The notes under the pieces were generated by a model that was not told the DNA's origin, did no database searches, and worked only from the letters and a program-made list of their open reading frames with translations. The translations under genes were made by a program, and so were the position numbers. From CAZABG01 sp964460985 (GTDB lineage Bacteria > Chlamydiota > Chlamydiia > Chlamydiales > Parachlamydiaceae): 63,786 nt of DNA. The DNA is taken from NCBI GenBank assembly GCA_964460985.1, contig CAYWQX010000009.1:1-63786 (forward strand), given 5' to 3'. Positions 42,546 through 51,282 of this stretch are shown piece after piece. How positions within the stretch are numbered: position 1 is the first letter of the stretch; the number at the start of each line of letters is the position of its first letter.

Positions 42546-43655
42546 ATGAAAATTCTACTCACGAACAACGCTCTTTGCAATCGGGCAGGGACAGAGCTTT
42601 ATATCAGGGATATGGCGATGAAACTCCAAAAGCTGGGGCATCAGCCTTTTGTCTTTTCTACCGTATTGGGACGCGTGGCAAATGAGATTCGGGAAGCTAG
42701 TATTCCTGTTGTGCATGATCTTAACGGCTTATCGATCACTCCGGACATTATTCACGGTCAGCATCATCTCGAGACCATGATCGCCATGCATCATTTTCCA
42801 TCTGTTCCGGCGGTTTATTTTTGCCATGGTTGGAAGCCTTGGCAAGAGGCCCCTCCTAAATCGTCAAGAATTCTAAGGTATATAGCGATCGATAATGCAA
42901 CTTACGAACGGCTCCATATTGAACATGGGATATCTGAAGATAAAATTGAGGTTATTTTTAACTTTGCCGATCTTGAAAGATTCAAATTGAAAAGAGTCTT
43001 GCCGATGAAGCCCAAAAAGGCTCTTTTCTATAGCAACTACGCTCAAGCTAATAACATCATGCCCCTCATAATGGCCTGTAGAGAGGCCGACCTCGATCTT
43101 GATATCGTTGGATTAGGAATGCAAAACCCTTCTCAAAACCCAGAGGATCTCTTAAGAGAATATGATATTGTTTTTGCAAGGGGAAGATCGGCTATTGAAG
43201 CTATGGCAGTCGGTTGCGCTGTCGTTCTTTTAGACTCGATAAGATCAGGACCCATGGTGACAAGTGATAATGTTGAACCCTTACGCTTGGCAAACTTTGG
43301 AATTCGTACTAGAGAAGAGATATTAAATGTTCAAGCGATCTTAAAGGAGATAAACCGTTATAACCCAAAGGACGCAAAACAGGTATCCCTCACGATTCGT
43401 GCACTCTCTGGACTTAACCTTGCTATCGAAAACATCCTCCAAACCTATCAGGACGCGATCGAAGAGTTTAGATCCTGCGGCAACTTTGAAAATACCTCTC
43501 TTGAAACCGCTAACTATCTAACATTTTTAGCGCCTCGGCTAAAAGAAAATGAAGAGCTTAAAGCTCGTCTTGAAAACTTACACAACTTAAACCCTCTTCG
43601 ATTTTGCCTAAGAAAATTGAAGGCATACCTGTTAGGTGAAAAGAGGCTTTCGTGA
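42546..43655 (+). CDS. Glycosyltransferase family 4-like protein
   Basis: A 369-residue GT-B glycosyltransferase. The N-terminal domain has 'NNALCNRAGTELYIRDMAMKLQ' and 'HGQHHLETMIAMHHFP'. The C-terminal domain has 'IEVIFNFADLERFK', 'KKALFYSNYAQANN', 'DLDIVGLGMQNP' and 'FARGRSAIEAMAVGCAVVLLD', the E-A-M-A-x-G nucleotide-sugar binding block of GT4. It probably adds a hexose in cell-envelope glycan synthesis. No sugar specificity can be read. It is separated by a 146-bp gap from DUF2905 and precedes the toxin island on the other strand. Confidence 0.85.
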   Translation: MKILLTNNALCNRAGTELYIRDMAMKLQKLGHQPFVFSTVLGRVANEIREASIPVVHDLNGLSITPDIIHGQHHLETMIAMHHFPSVPAVYFCHGWKPWQEAPPKSSRILRYIAIDNATYERLHIEHGISEDKIEVIFNFADLERFKLKRVLPMKPKKALFYSNYAQANNIMPLIMACREADLDLDIVGLGMQNPSQNPEDLLREYDIVFARGRSAIEAMAVGCAVVLLDSIRSGPMVTSDNVEPLRLANFGIRTREEILNVQAILKEINRYNPKDAKQVSLTIRALSGLNLAIENILQTYQDAIEEFRSCGNFENTSLETANYLTFLAPRLKENEELKARLENLHNLNPLRFCLRKLKAYLLGEKRLS

Positions 43656-43707
43656 TATTTCCGGTTGATCCGAGAAGAAACATAAGATGACTGGGTATCA
43701 TTTGGTT

Positions 43708-44199
43708 TCAATCTTCAATTTCAAGACTCTTTTCAAGAGGTTTCACATTTTTAAATTTTTTTGAAAGTCGTTCGATCAAATCTTCCTCTTTTGACGTCAC
43801 GATCCAATAACTACTATCAATCAATTGGATGACAATATCGCAATTTTCATACATTGACTGATCGCTTTTATACTTAATATTTTTTTGGGGATCTTTGTTT
43901 GCAATTATTTCAATATCGACTAAAGACACAAAATTCTTTGAAAGCTTGAGGAGCATATCCCAAGATAAATTTATTCCCGAAATTGATTTTTCAATCTCAT
44001 CTTGAAGTTTATTATTTTCGTTTGAAAAATCATCATAAATCCACAAGATATCCCAAAAATATTTATTTCCATCCAAGATTTCAGAGGTGATATCGGATAA
44101 ATTTACGGTTAAAAAATTGCTGTTACAACGTGTTTCAGCATCAGAAATTATAATGCCTATAAACATTCTCTCAGATTGATAAACGGGCTGTATTTCCAT
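43708..44199 (-). CDS. Predicted immunity protein 4 of the RHS locus
   Basis: A 163-residue protein, the most distal of four paralogs downstream of the RHS gene. It shares the family framework: an N-terminal D-G-x-x-x-x-W segment (LDGNKYFWDIL), a central 'WDMLLKLSKN', then 'MYENCDIVIQLIDSSYWIV' and a charged helix (EEDLIERLSKKF). It is AT-rich and lacks a signal peptide, so it is likely cytosolic. A 172-bp gap separates it from the next paralog. Immunity to the RHS toxin or to related toxins from competitors is inferred from location and paralogy. Confidence 0.6.
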   Translation of the reverse strand: MEIQPVYQSERMFIGIIISDAETRCNSNFLTVNLSDITSEILDGNKYFWDILWIYDDFSNENNKLQDEIEKSISGINLSWDMLLKLSKNFVSLVDIEIIANKDPQKNIKYKSDQSMYENCDIVIQLIDSSYWIVTSKEEDLIERLSKKFKNVKPLEKSLEIED

Positions 44200-44371
44200 C
44201 TATTGGTTACGATTTTACCTTGTTTTGTCGATTTTAAAAAATTACAGGGAAGTTGTTCTATCCTTACTACTTTCTAATAAAGCTAAGTCTATAAATTGAT
44301 TTGCGATTCAATCACGCGAGGTCTTGATCCCTCGAGTAAACGAACCAGTAATTCTTCAACCTTTAGTAGGT

Positions 44372-44839
44372 TCAATATTTTCTAAAATAATCTTCGGGGG
44401 ATATCTGCTTGTCAATTTTAAACTCAGCTTGCAAACGTTCAAATAAATCTTTATCAGCAGAATATATTTCCCATACAGTCGCGTCAAAGCGAATAATGGC
44501 TATTTTGCAATTTTTGATAAGGTCAAGATCAGAGTCATAGACTTTTACTTTTTGCGGATTATCGAATGCCAATAACTCCATCCAAAAAACATCATCCGTT
44601 CTTTTAGCGAGTTCATTGATGGTTTTCCAGTCAATAGGATAGCAAGCATCATAAGATGAAGCTTTCAAAATATAACTCATTAAGTCCGTATTTTCAAAAT
44701 TTCCTAAAGCTTCTAAATGCTGAATAATCCAGTTAAAAGAAGAGCCATCTTCAACTTCTCGTAAAATTTCGAATAATTGCACTTTTTTATTCGAATTTTT
44801 TTTGTTTTTTATAACGAGTATAGGCAGAGGATTACCCAT
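44372..44839 (-). CDS. Predicted immunity protein 3 of the RHS locus
   Basis: A 155-residue paralog with 'VEDGSSFNWIIQHL', 'IDWKTINELAKRTDDVFW', then 'NCKIAIIRFDATVWEIYSAD' and 'LFERLQAEFKI'. It overlaps the previous paralog (44832-45335) by 8 bp, so translation is probably coupled. A hand count of one 60-base line in this gene (44761) gave 12 G/C, far lower than housekeeping genes here. No known domain name is assigned. Confidence 0.62.
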   Translation of the reverse strand: MGNPLPILVIKNKKNSNKKVQLFEILREVEDGSSFNWIIQHLEALGNFENTDLMSYILKASSYDACYPIDWKTINELAKRTDDVFWMELLAFDNPQKVKVYDSDLDLIKNCKIAIIRFDATVWEIYSADKDLFERLQAEFKIDKQISPEDYFRKY

Positions 44840-45335
44840 TATTAGTTAATTTATCTGTAGAAATCCATTCGGTAATCTGGTAGTAATTTGACAGTCTTTT
44901 CAAAAAAAGGGTGTCATTAGAAAAAATCTGCCAATACCCTCCATCAAACATTTCTATTGTTACATCGCAGGATTCATACATCATTTTTTCATATGAGAAA
45001 TTATTATATTTGTGGATATTAACTTTATTTTCACAACCTACTATCGTTATATCATAAATTTGATCAAGCTTAGTGGCGAAGGTATTTAATTCCTTCCAAT
45101 TGAAGTGAACTCCAACAGGAGATAATTGAATTTTTTCTTCAAAATCAACAATAGAAATATTATCCCCTAGTGTTCCCTTACCATATAAATAGAGAATTGC
45201 CCAATCAAGTAAATTACCTTGATTAATCATAGATAGAATGGTTTGTAGGGTAGCGGCATCTTGTCCATTTTTATGATAAATTTTTAAACCTTTTTTTATC
45301 ATTTGAGCAGAGTGTGTAGATTCATTGGGTCTCAT
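44832..45335 (-). CDS. Predicted immunity protein 2 of the RHS locus
   Basis: A 167-residue paralog with 'NLLDWAILYLYGKG', 'FNWKELNTFATKLDQIYDI', then 'IVGCENKVNIHKYNN', 'MYESCDVTIEMFDGGYWQI' and 'FLKRLSNYYQI'. Of the four, it is closest to immunity protein 1 by eye (both have I/L-x-G-C-x-x-x-I/V-N-I). The order along the transcript is RHS, 1, 2, 3, 4. Confidence 0.63.
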   Translation of the reverse strand: MRPNESTHSAQMIKKGLKIYHKNGQDAATLQTILSMINQGNLLDWAILYLYGKGTLGDNISIVDFEEKIQLSPVGVHFNWKELNTFATKLDQIYDITIVGCENKVNIHKYNNFSYEKMMYESCDVTIEMFDGGYWQIFSNDTLFLKRLSNYYQITEWISTDKLTNNG

Positions 45336-45346
45336 TTATTTAAAAG

Positions 45347-45799
45347 CTAAATTAAGAAACTTGTTACAACAAAGTCTTTGAATTTATGTGTAAACTCTTC
45401 CAATTTACTTTCATTCTTTGTGAAAATTTCCCAAAAACCTCCATCTATATTTTTAATAATGTAATCACAATTTACATACATTTCATTTTTTTTCTCTTTG
45501 CTGCAGCCATATTTTTTTATATTGATTTGATCCTTACATCCTATGAGAACTAAATCAATTGTTTGTTCTGCTTTTGCAGATATATCCAATAATTCCTTCC
45601 AGGTTATAACAATACCTTTGTCAGATTCATCTGCAAGATTATTGAACTTAAATAAGTCTTTGCCTATAAAATCCGCGTATAGAATCGACCAGATGTAACT
45701 ATCACCATCTTTTATGCAATTCAGAATATCATTTAGCGATACTAATAAATGATCTGAGATAGGGCTTGAATCATTGATTGTTATACAATATATTTTCAT
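45347..45799 (-). CDS. Predicted immunity protein 1 of the RHS locus (cognate candidate)
   Basis: A 150-residue paralog starting 15 bp after the RHS stop, the usual position of a cognate immunity gene. Features are 'IKDGDSYIWSILYADFIGK', 'ITWKELLDISAKAEQ', 'LVLIGCKDQINIKKYG' and 'MYVNCDYIIKNIDGGFWEIF'. A hand count of line 45481 gave 16 G/C of 60. No signal peptide. It is the best candidate to neutralise the RHS C-terminal domain; this is inference from gene order. Confidence 0.66.
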   Translation of the reverse strand: MKIYCITINDSSPISDHLLVSLNDILNCIKDGDSYIWSILYADFIGKDLFKFNNLADESDKGIVITWKELLDISAKAEQTIDLVLIGCKDQINIKKYGCSKEKKNEMYVNCDYIIKNIDGGFWEIFTKNESKLEEFTHKFKDFVVTSFLI

Positions 45800-45814
45800 A
45801 AAATAATTATTTAG

Positions 45815-48800
45815 TTAGATGAATTTAAAAATATTAAAAGGTTGTGCTTTGTTATCTCGAATTTTAGATCCACCAGAAGGATTTGGACGCCAAATGTGTT
45901 TATGTGGTACGGGATGACTATTTGGATAACCATGATCTGCAAAATCTATATCTTGTATTAACTCTCCATCATAACCCCATTCTCGAGCTTGTGTATATTT
46001 CCCGCATTCACCATTTCTCGTTCCTAATTGTGTATGAGGTGTGTTTGAATCCGGATGATGACCATTTTCGTCTTGAGGGAGTTTTCTATCTGGAGTATAA
46101 ACACCTTTTAAAGATGTTTGTCCATCTTCATTTGTTTCAAGTTTGTATTTTCCTTTTATAGGTATTGTTTCTTGATTACTTTCATTAATATCATATTTTT
46201 TTGGATCAGATTTTTCGCTTTGATCAACATCAGTTTCTTGTAAAACATCAATGCTATTCATCGTATAGAGTGCTGCGCCATTAAAGCCTGAGGAAAGATT
46301 GGTATGGTATTTGGCGTCGATAGCTTTGCATCCATAGTAGGCTGCAGCAACGGTGGTTGCCGCGAGGGCTGTGTAGACGGTGGGAAGGGCTACGGATGTA
46401 ATCGCAGCTCCCATGTTAAAGCTTACGACGGCCAAGGGTATTACGAAGGCAAACCTACCGTCTGGATCGTGGTAGTATTGAGGATTGTTTTTGGCGAAGC
46501 GGTAGAGATTGTTGCTTTCCAGGTAGTCGAGAGGATCAGGACTTAGCCAGCGTCTCATTTCAGGGGAGTATAGACGGTGTTTAAAGAGGGTGAGATTTTC
46601 AATGTGGCGACGGTTTTTATATCTCCAGGGGCAAAATGAAGATTGGGGGTTTTCTTCTTTAAAACTTGAATAATCGTATTTTTCGACCAATTGACCTGCA
46701 AAGGAAGTGAGACAAGTTATGTTATAGCTTTTATCTTGGTTTACAAAATAAGGCTCTTGGTTCATTTCGCAGGCAAAGGTGGTTTCATTAGAAGGAGTAG
46801 GATGAACGATTTTAAGTTCAGTGACACTGGAGTTTTCAATCGCACCGATCTCCTTATTTTTTAGATAGAGGAGAGTTTTGCCATTTATGGATAGGGGACG
46901 GTTTTCTGCATCGTAGCAAATGTTGATCCCATTGGAAATAGTTTTAAGTCTTCCAAGCGCATCATAGGTATAGTTCTTTTGATTATCACTCACAACTCTT
47001 CCATTTAAGTCATATTGAAATTGAGTATCTCCCGATTTTATTAGCTGATTGGATGAATTGATGGTTTGAGGTGCAAAATCTAAAACTTTGCAATTTCCGA
47101 TCGAATCGAAAGAATAATGATGTGAGAAGCGGCCTTCTTCAGAGATGAGTTGATCTAAATCATCATATTTGAAGTAATTTATTTTCGTTTGCCCATTATA
47201 TAGTTCGATTGATTGAAGTAAATTGCCATTAGGATCGTAGGGTCCATATTCCCATGATAACAATGGATTTGTAATCGAAAGACAATTTCCGGTTGGGGAA
47301 TAACTGTAAAAAGTAGAACTTATTGAGTTTTGGATTTGTAAGGGACGCCCTAGACAATCTTGCTTTTTGATGAAGATTTCATAAGAAATGTGATTTTGAA
47401 ATCTTCTAATGGATAACAGATTATAAAGATCATATTCATACTGAATAGAGGATTGGTCCGGTAAAATAATCTCGGTTAATCGATCGAAAAGATCATAATG
47501 GAAGGACATTTTATGATTGTTAAAAGTTTCTGAGGTAAGACGATCATGACAATCATAGGTTTTAATTTGGTTCGTTCCATTGATGTTATCTTTAGTCTCC
47601 ACTAAATTATCATGATGATCATAGATATAATCATAATCGATCGAACCATCCGAAGCCTTTTTGTTTGTCAATCGAGACATGGCATCGTAGGTCATCCATA
47701 GTTCAACTCCGTCAGGTTGGATCTTTTTGACAAGGTTTCCTGAATAATCGTAAAAATATTCAGTTCTCTTATCGCCTTCGATAAGTTTATTTAAACGATT
47801 TCTAGAATCATACGTCTTCAGCACAGAAAAGGTTCTTTCTAAGCACCCATTAAAAAATACATCTTCCTCGATATTCGTTAGATTAGAATTTGCATCATAT
47901 TGATAGGTGGAGCGCGTGATTAGCTTTGCTTGCTTAAAAACTTCCTTCTTTACCAATCTTCTTTGATTATCAAAGGTTTCAACGAAGGTTTTGAGGGTTG
48001 GATCTGTTTTAGTGATGGTGAGGCTAGGAGTAGTTTTATATAGATAGGTAGTTGAAAAGCCTTCTTCATTTGTTTCTGAGGAAAGGCTACTATCTCCATT
48101 ATATTTCCAATGTTTGCTTAAGAAATTTCCCGGTGTTATTTCATAAGTGTGTTGAATCTTGTTAGACTTAGCATCATAAAGAAAAAATTCTTTTGAATGT
48201 CCTATAAGCTCTTTTGAGATAAGATTTCCTTTGCCGTCATAGCTATATTGCGTAATTCTGTTCCCTTCTCTAGATTCTCTGATACGACCTAAACCGTCTC
48301 TCTTATAATGAGTTAGACGGCCATTTGTATCCTCCGCAATGATTCTCCCGGCGTGATCATAAATTGTATGAATGTAAGATCCAGAGCTATCTCTAACAAA
48401 ACATAGAAGATCCCCTTTATACTCTTTAGCTTCAGATTTTATGAGCTGATGATCGCTGTCATAAATCTCTTTTTTTATTAAATATCCCTTGGGATTGTAA
48501 GAGTAAGATATGGACGTTCCATTGGGAAGCTTTTCCTCCTTGAGTTTTCCGTTGGTAAAATAGTGATAGGTGGTCTGGGATCCATCAGGATAAATAATTT
48601 TAACCGGATGCCCGTAGATATTTTGGATATAATGTGTGCAATTACCATTAGCATCTGTTTCTGAAATTTTGTGTCCAAGAACATTATAAGAACATTTAAA
48701 AGTGGACGCAGGATTCGCTTTCTCAATTTCATGATCAAAAAAATCATATTTGTAATCCGTGACAAGCCCTAATTCATCGATTTTTTGAACGATGTTACCC

Positions 48801-50851
48801 AAGGGGCCATAGCTGTAATGAGAAGTTCTTATATCGTCTTCAGAATATTTGATTTCTTCTTTAGTGAGTTTGTTAACTGAGTTGTAGGTGTAACGGGTCA
48901 CTGTACCTGAAGAAAGTTCCTCTTTTAAGATGATATTATTGTTAAAATCATACTCAAATCGAGTGCTGTTACCATTCGCATCCACCTCTTCGATCACACG
49001 ATTAGAAAGGTCAAAAGTCTTTGAAGTTTGGGTTAAAACTCTGTTATCACAATCGTATGTAGTTGTTTTAACGGAGTTCCCCCGTTCATCATACTCGAAC
49101 AAGGTTGTCGTTAGAATATGGGTTGTCCATTCACCGATCTGAAGGTATGATTTTTCAATAATATGGGGTTTCCCGAAAGCGGGGGTATCACTTTGGTTTG
49201 AGATAATACGAGTGATGAGATGATAGTCAGCATCTGTGTAATTATCAAAAATAGGTAAACTTCCGTTATCCTCATCGATTTGTGATATTTGCCCGTTATT
49301 ATCGTATTGATAGAAGATTCTTTTTTGGATTTTACCATCATAGATTTCGAACTCAGAAGCTTTGAGATTTGTATGAGGATGATAGGTATAGGCTAACGAT
49401 AAGCCTTCAGGCTTGATAACTTTCGTTTGTAGATTAAACTCATCATGGGAGTATTCATAAGAGATAGAGTAGCAATCTACTTCATTTTCTTTTTCAAAGA
49501 CTTCCGGTTTCTCGCCTGTTATATTTCCATAAATTGTCTCTTTAATAACATTGCCACGATCATCGTATTCATACGTTTTTTTATGCAGAATACCGGTCGA
49601 ATTCTTTACCGTTTTTGATTTGAGCCAGCCTTCTCTACCTTCTTGTCTAGACCATTCAAAATGATCGGTTCTGACTGTTTTGGATGTTTGTAAATTTTTA
49701 TCAATATATTTAATTTCAATAATACGATTATTTTTGTCATAAAAATAATCAGTACGTCGGTTTAAACAGTCCGATACGCTTGTATAATGATCGCCGTAGC
49801 TAAATTGATGAGTTCTTATTAATTGATTATTAGCCCCGACGGTATGATTAAGAGCAATCACCCTTTTTTTAGAGTCGTATTCAAGAATTTGTTGATAGCC
49901 GCCCAATTTTGTGACGGAGGCAATCAGGGGGGTGTCGCTCCCTTTAGGCCTGATAAATCCATATTCAGTGTGACCTTGTTGACTTGTCGAGACATAATCT
50001 AAAAGTGTTTTGATTCTGTTCTCCCCATGATATGTCTTGTTGCGGTACATTGAATGGCTTTTACAAGAACTTGTGATAACCCATTTATTTTGACTTTTAT
50101 GAATATCGATTTGGTTGAGGAGATGTGAGTGATCTCGGTTAAAAGTTTTGATGGAGGCTAATACAGGAAGGCCATTTTCATATTGATAATCAAATTCTAA
50201 ACTATTTCCATTGGGTTTTATTTCTTTTGTTAAGAGAAATACATCATAGGTAGGAAATTTTAATCTTTTCTTGTTTTGGGAGTTAAGATGATACTTATGG
50301 CTATAGAATCTTTTTGAACCATTTTCAAGGACGACCGACCACGATTCGTCATTCAGTTCTGCTGAGCGATTTACAACGTTTCCATTCGCACCGACGACAG
50401 AATATCCAGCATTGGTATACCCTTTTTTGAGAAGTCTTGGATCAACCTGAAAAGTTCGGGTTTTTGTAGATCCTTTTCCGCTGTAATCTCCTTGAAAAGT
50501 GTAGTATCCTCCTTCACGTTCACTTATAAGGGCGTAGCTATGTCTTGCATTTTTTTGGTAGGTTGATGCAAAAACCGGGAATTGTAAGCTAAATCCAATC
50601 CCTAAAAAAGGTTCAACTTTTGATTGAGAATCATAGGAGCGTATAATTCGTACAGGGTCGATGGTGTTGGATACAAGATCGCACTCGACTTGGTAAAAGG
50701 AACCTGATACTACATTCACACAGCCAGCTACAGTGGCTAATGGTTCAGATTCAGAAGGAAGTTCAATGTCTTTAGAATAGATATTGTCTGGATCTTCGAG
50801 GGAAGATAAGGAAGCAATCAGCAGGCAGAAAGCGAAAGTTAAACGCACCAT
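45815..50851 (-). CDS. Secreted RHS/YD-repeat protein with C-terminal polymorphic-toxin-like domain
   Basis: A 1678-residue protein from ATG 50851, which opens with a Sec signal peptide (M-V-R-L-T-F, hydrophobic core); ORF start 50884 lies ahead of it. The N-terminal region (residues 30-150: 'VAGCVNVVSGSFYQVECDLVS') is of the DUF6531/RHS-leader type. Residues about 330-1430 are a long array of YD repeats (Y-D-x-x-G-x-L/I). The RHS core follows near residue 1430: 'HRLYSPEMRRWLSPDPLDYL' and 'NLYRFAKNNPQYYHDPDG'. Beyond it comes a hydrophobic stretch and a variable tip ending in 'DIDFADHGYPNSHPVPHKHI', rich in His and Asp and consistent with a metal-dependent nuclease-type toxin. The four paralogs downstream support a toxin role. 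Confidence 0.88.
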   Translation of the reverse strand: MVRLTFAFCLLIASLSSLEDPDNIYSKDIELPSESEPLATVAGCVNVVSGSFYQVECDLVSNTIDPVRIIRSYDSQSKVEPFLGIGFSLQFPVFASTYQKNARHSYALISEREGGYYTFQGDYSGKGSTKTRTFQVDPRLLKKGYTNAGYSVVGANGNVVNRSAELNDESWSVVLENGSKRFYSHKYHLNSQNKKRLKFPTYDVFLLTKEIKPNGNSLEFDYQYENGLPVLASIKTFNRDHSHLLNQIDIHKSQNKWVITSSCKSHSMYRNKTYHGENRIKTLLDYVSTSQQGHTEYGFIRPKGSDTPLIASVTKLGGYQQILEYDSKKRVIALNHTVGANNQLIRTHQFSYGDHYTSVSDCLNRRTDYFYDKNNRIIEIKYIDKNLQTSKTVRTDHFEWSRQEGREGWLKSKTVKNSTGILHKKTYEYDDRGNVIKETIYGNITGEKPEVFEKENEVDCYSISYEYSHDEFNLQTKVIKPEGLSLAYTYHPHTNLKASEFEIYDGKIQKRIFYQYDNNGQISQIDEDNGSLPIFDNYTDADYHLITRIISNQSDTPAFGKPHIIEKSYLQIGEWTTHILTTTLFEYDERGNSVKTTTYDCDNRVLTQTSKTFDLSNRVIEEVDANGNSTRFEYDFNNNIILKEELSSGTVTRYTYNSVNKLTKEEIKYSEDDIRTSHYSYGPLGNIVQKIDELGLVTDYKYDFFDHEIEKANPASTFKCSYNVLGHKISETDANGNCTHYIQNIYGHPVKIIYPDGSQTTYHYFTNGKLKEEKLPNGTSISYSYNPKGYLIKKEIYDSDHQLIKSEAKEYKGDLLCFVRDSSGSYIHTIYDHAGRIIAEDTNGRLTHYKRDGLGRIRESREGNRITQYSYDGKGNLISKELIGHSKEFFLYDAKSNKIQHTYEITPGNFLSKHWKYNGDSSLSSETNEEGFSTTYLYKTTPSLTITKTDPTLKTFVETFDNQRRLVKKEVFKQAKLITRSTYQYDANSNLTNIEEDVFFNGCLERTFSVLKTYDSRNRLNKLIEGDKRTEYFYDYSGNLVKKIQPDGVELWMTYDAMSRLTNKKASDGSIDYDYIYDHHDNLVETKDNINGTNQIKTYDCHDRLTSETFNNHKMSFHYDLFDRLTEIILPDQSSIQYEYDLYNLLSIRRFQNHISYEIFIKKQDCLGRPLQIQNSISSTFYSYSPTGNCLSITNPLLSWEYGPYDPNGNLLQSIELYNGQTKINYFKYDDLDQLISEEGRFSHHYSFDSIGNCKVLDFAPQTINSSNQLIKSGDTQFQYDLNGRVVSDNQKNYTYDALGRLKTISNGINICYDAENRPLSINGKTLLYLKNKEIGAIENSSVTELKIVHPTPSNETTFACEMNQEPYFVNQDKSYNITCLTSFAGQLVEKYDYSSFKEENPQSSFCPWRYKNRRHIENLTLFKHRLYSPEMRRWLSPDPLDYLESNNLYRFAKNNPQYYHDPDGRFAFVIPLAVVSFNMGAAITSVALPTVYTALAATTVAAAYYGCKAIDAKYHTNLSSGFNGAALYTMNSIDVLQETDVDQSEKSDPKKYDINESNQETIPIKGKYKLETNEDGQTSLKGVYTPDRKLPQDENGHHPDSNTPHTQLGTRNGECGKYTQAREWGYDGELIQDIDFADHGYPNSHPVPHKHIWRPNPSGGSKIRDNKAQPFNIFKFI

Positions 50852-51029
50852 TTTGCACCGTTTGTAGCCAGTTGTTCTGAGCACAATAACAGATCGGTTT
50901 TTTAAATCGAGAGAATATTTTCTTTATTTTATGGGGAGGTTGATGAGCGACAATGGATGGTTTACAAGGGCGTATGGGACGAGGAAGAAGGGAATCATTC
51001 CTGTTGGGAAAAGGTTGGTTTGGTTCACT

Positions 51030-51182
51030 TTACCGATAGATAAAAGCTGAAAAGGCCCAGGGGAACTTTAAAAAACCGAACGATAGAGCCATCACAAAAT
51101 CTAAAAGACCTAGAATAGTCACTAACAGGACGGCAAAGCGGGGGATTTGAGAATAGGCGAGAAAAACGATCGCTGCAATAAA
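51030..51182 (-). pseudogene. Fragment of a membrane-protein gene (5' truncated)
   Basis: The minus strand holds a 50-codon open stretch with no start codon, preceded in frame by TAG and ending in TAA. It encodes two hydrophobic segments ('IAAIVFLAYSQIPRFAVLL' and 'VTILGLLDFVMALSFGFL') and a C-terminal 'PWAFSAFIYR'. It reads like the tail of a small multi-pass protein whose 5' part is gone. It lies in the 431-bp gap between the RHS gene and the monooxygenase, the only gene-poor stretch besides the terminal repeat. The rest of the gap shows a promoter -10 (51246-51251) and nothing else that I can support. Confidence 0.4.
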
Positions 51183-51245
51183 CTAACGATTATATAGCCA
51201 TTTCTTGTTGGATGGGCAAATGTGGCTTTTTAATTAAAAAATAGT

Positions 51246-51251
51246 TATAAT
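51246..51251 (+). promoter_or_regulatory. Perfect -10 TATAAT upstream of monooxygenase gene
   Basis: TATAAT lies 31 bases before the TTG start at 51283. No clear -35 was found at 16-18 bases upstream, so this is a partial promoter call. It supports a start close to 51283. Confidence 0.4.
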
Positions 51252-51282
51252 GCTTCTTTAAATCTAATCTTGGATTAATAAT

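Noticed and set aside
44200..44371. Fifth immunity gene or remnant in the 172-bp gap
   Set aside because: I found no open frame or similarity to the paralogs; only short imperfect hairpins are visible.
50943..51050. Small plus-strand ORF starting with ATG near 50943 (about 34 codons)
   Set aside because: It has a GGGGAGG just ahead, but it is short, has no recognisable product and overlaps the membrane-gene remnant on the other strand.
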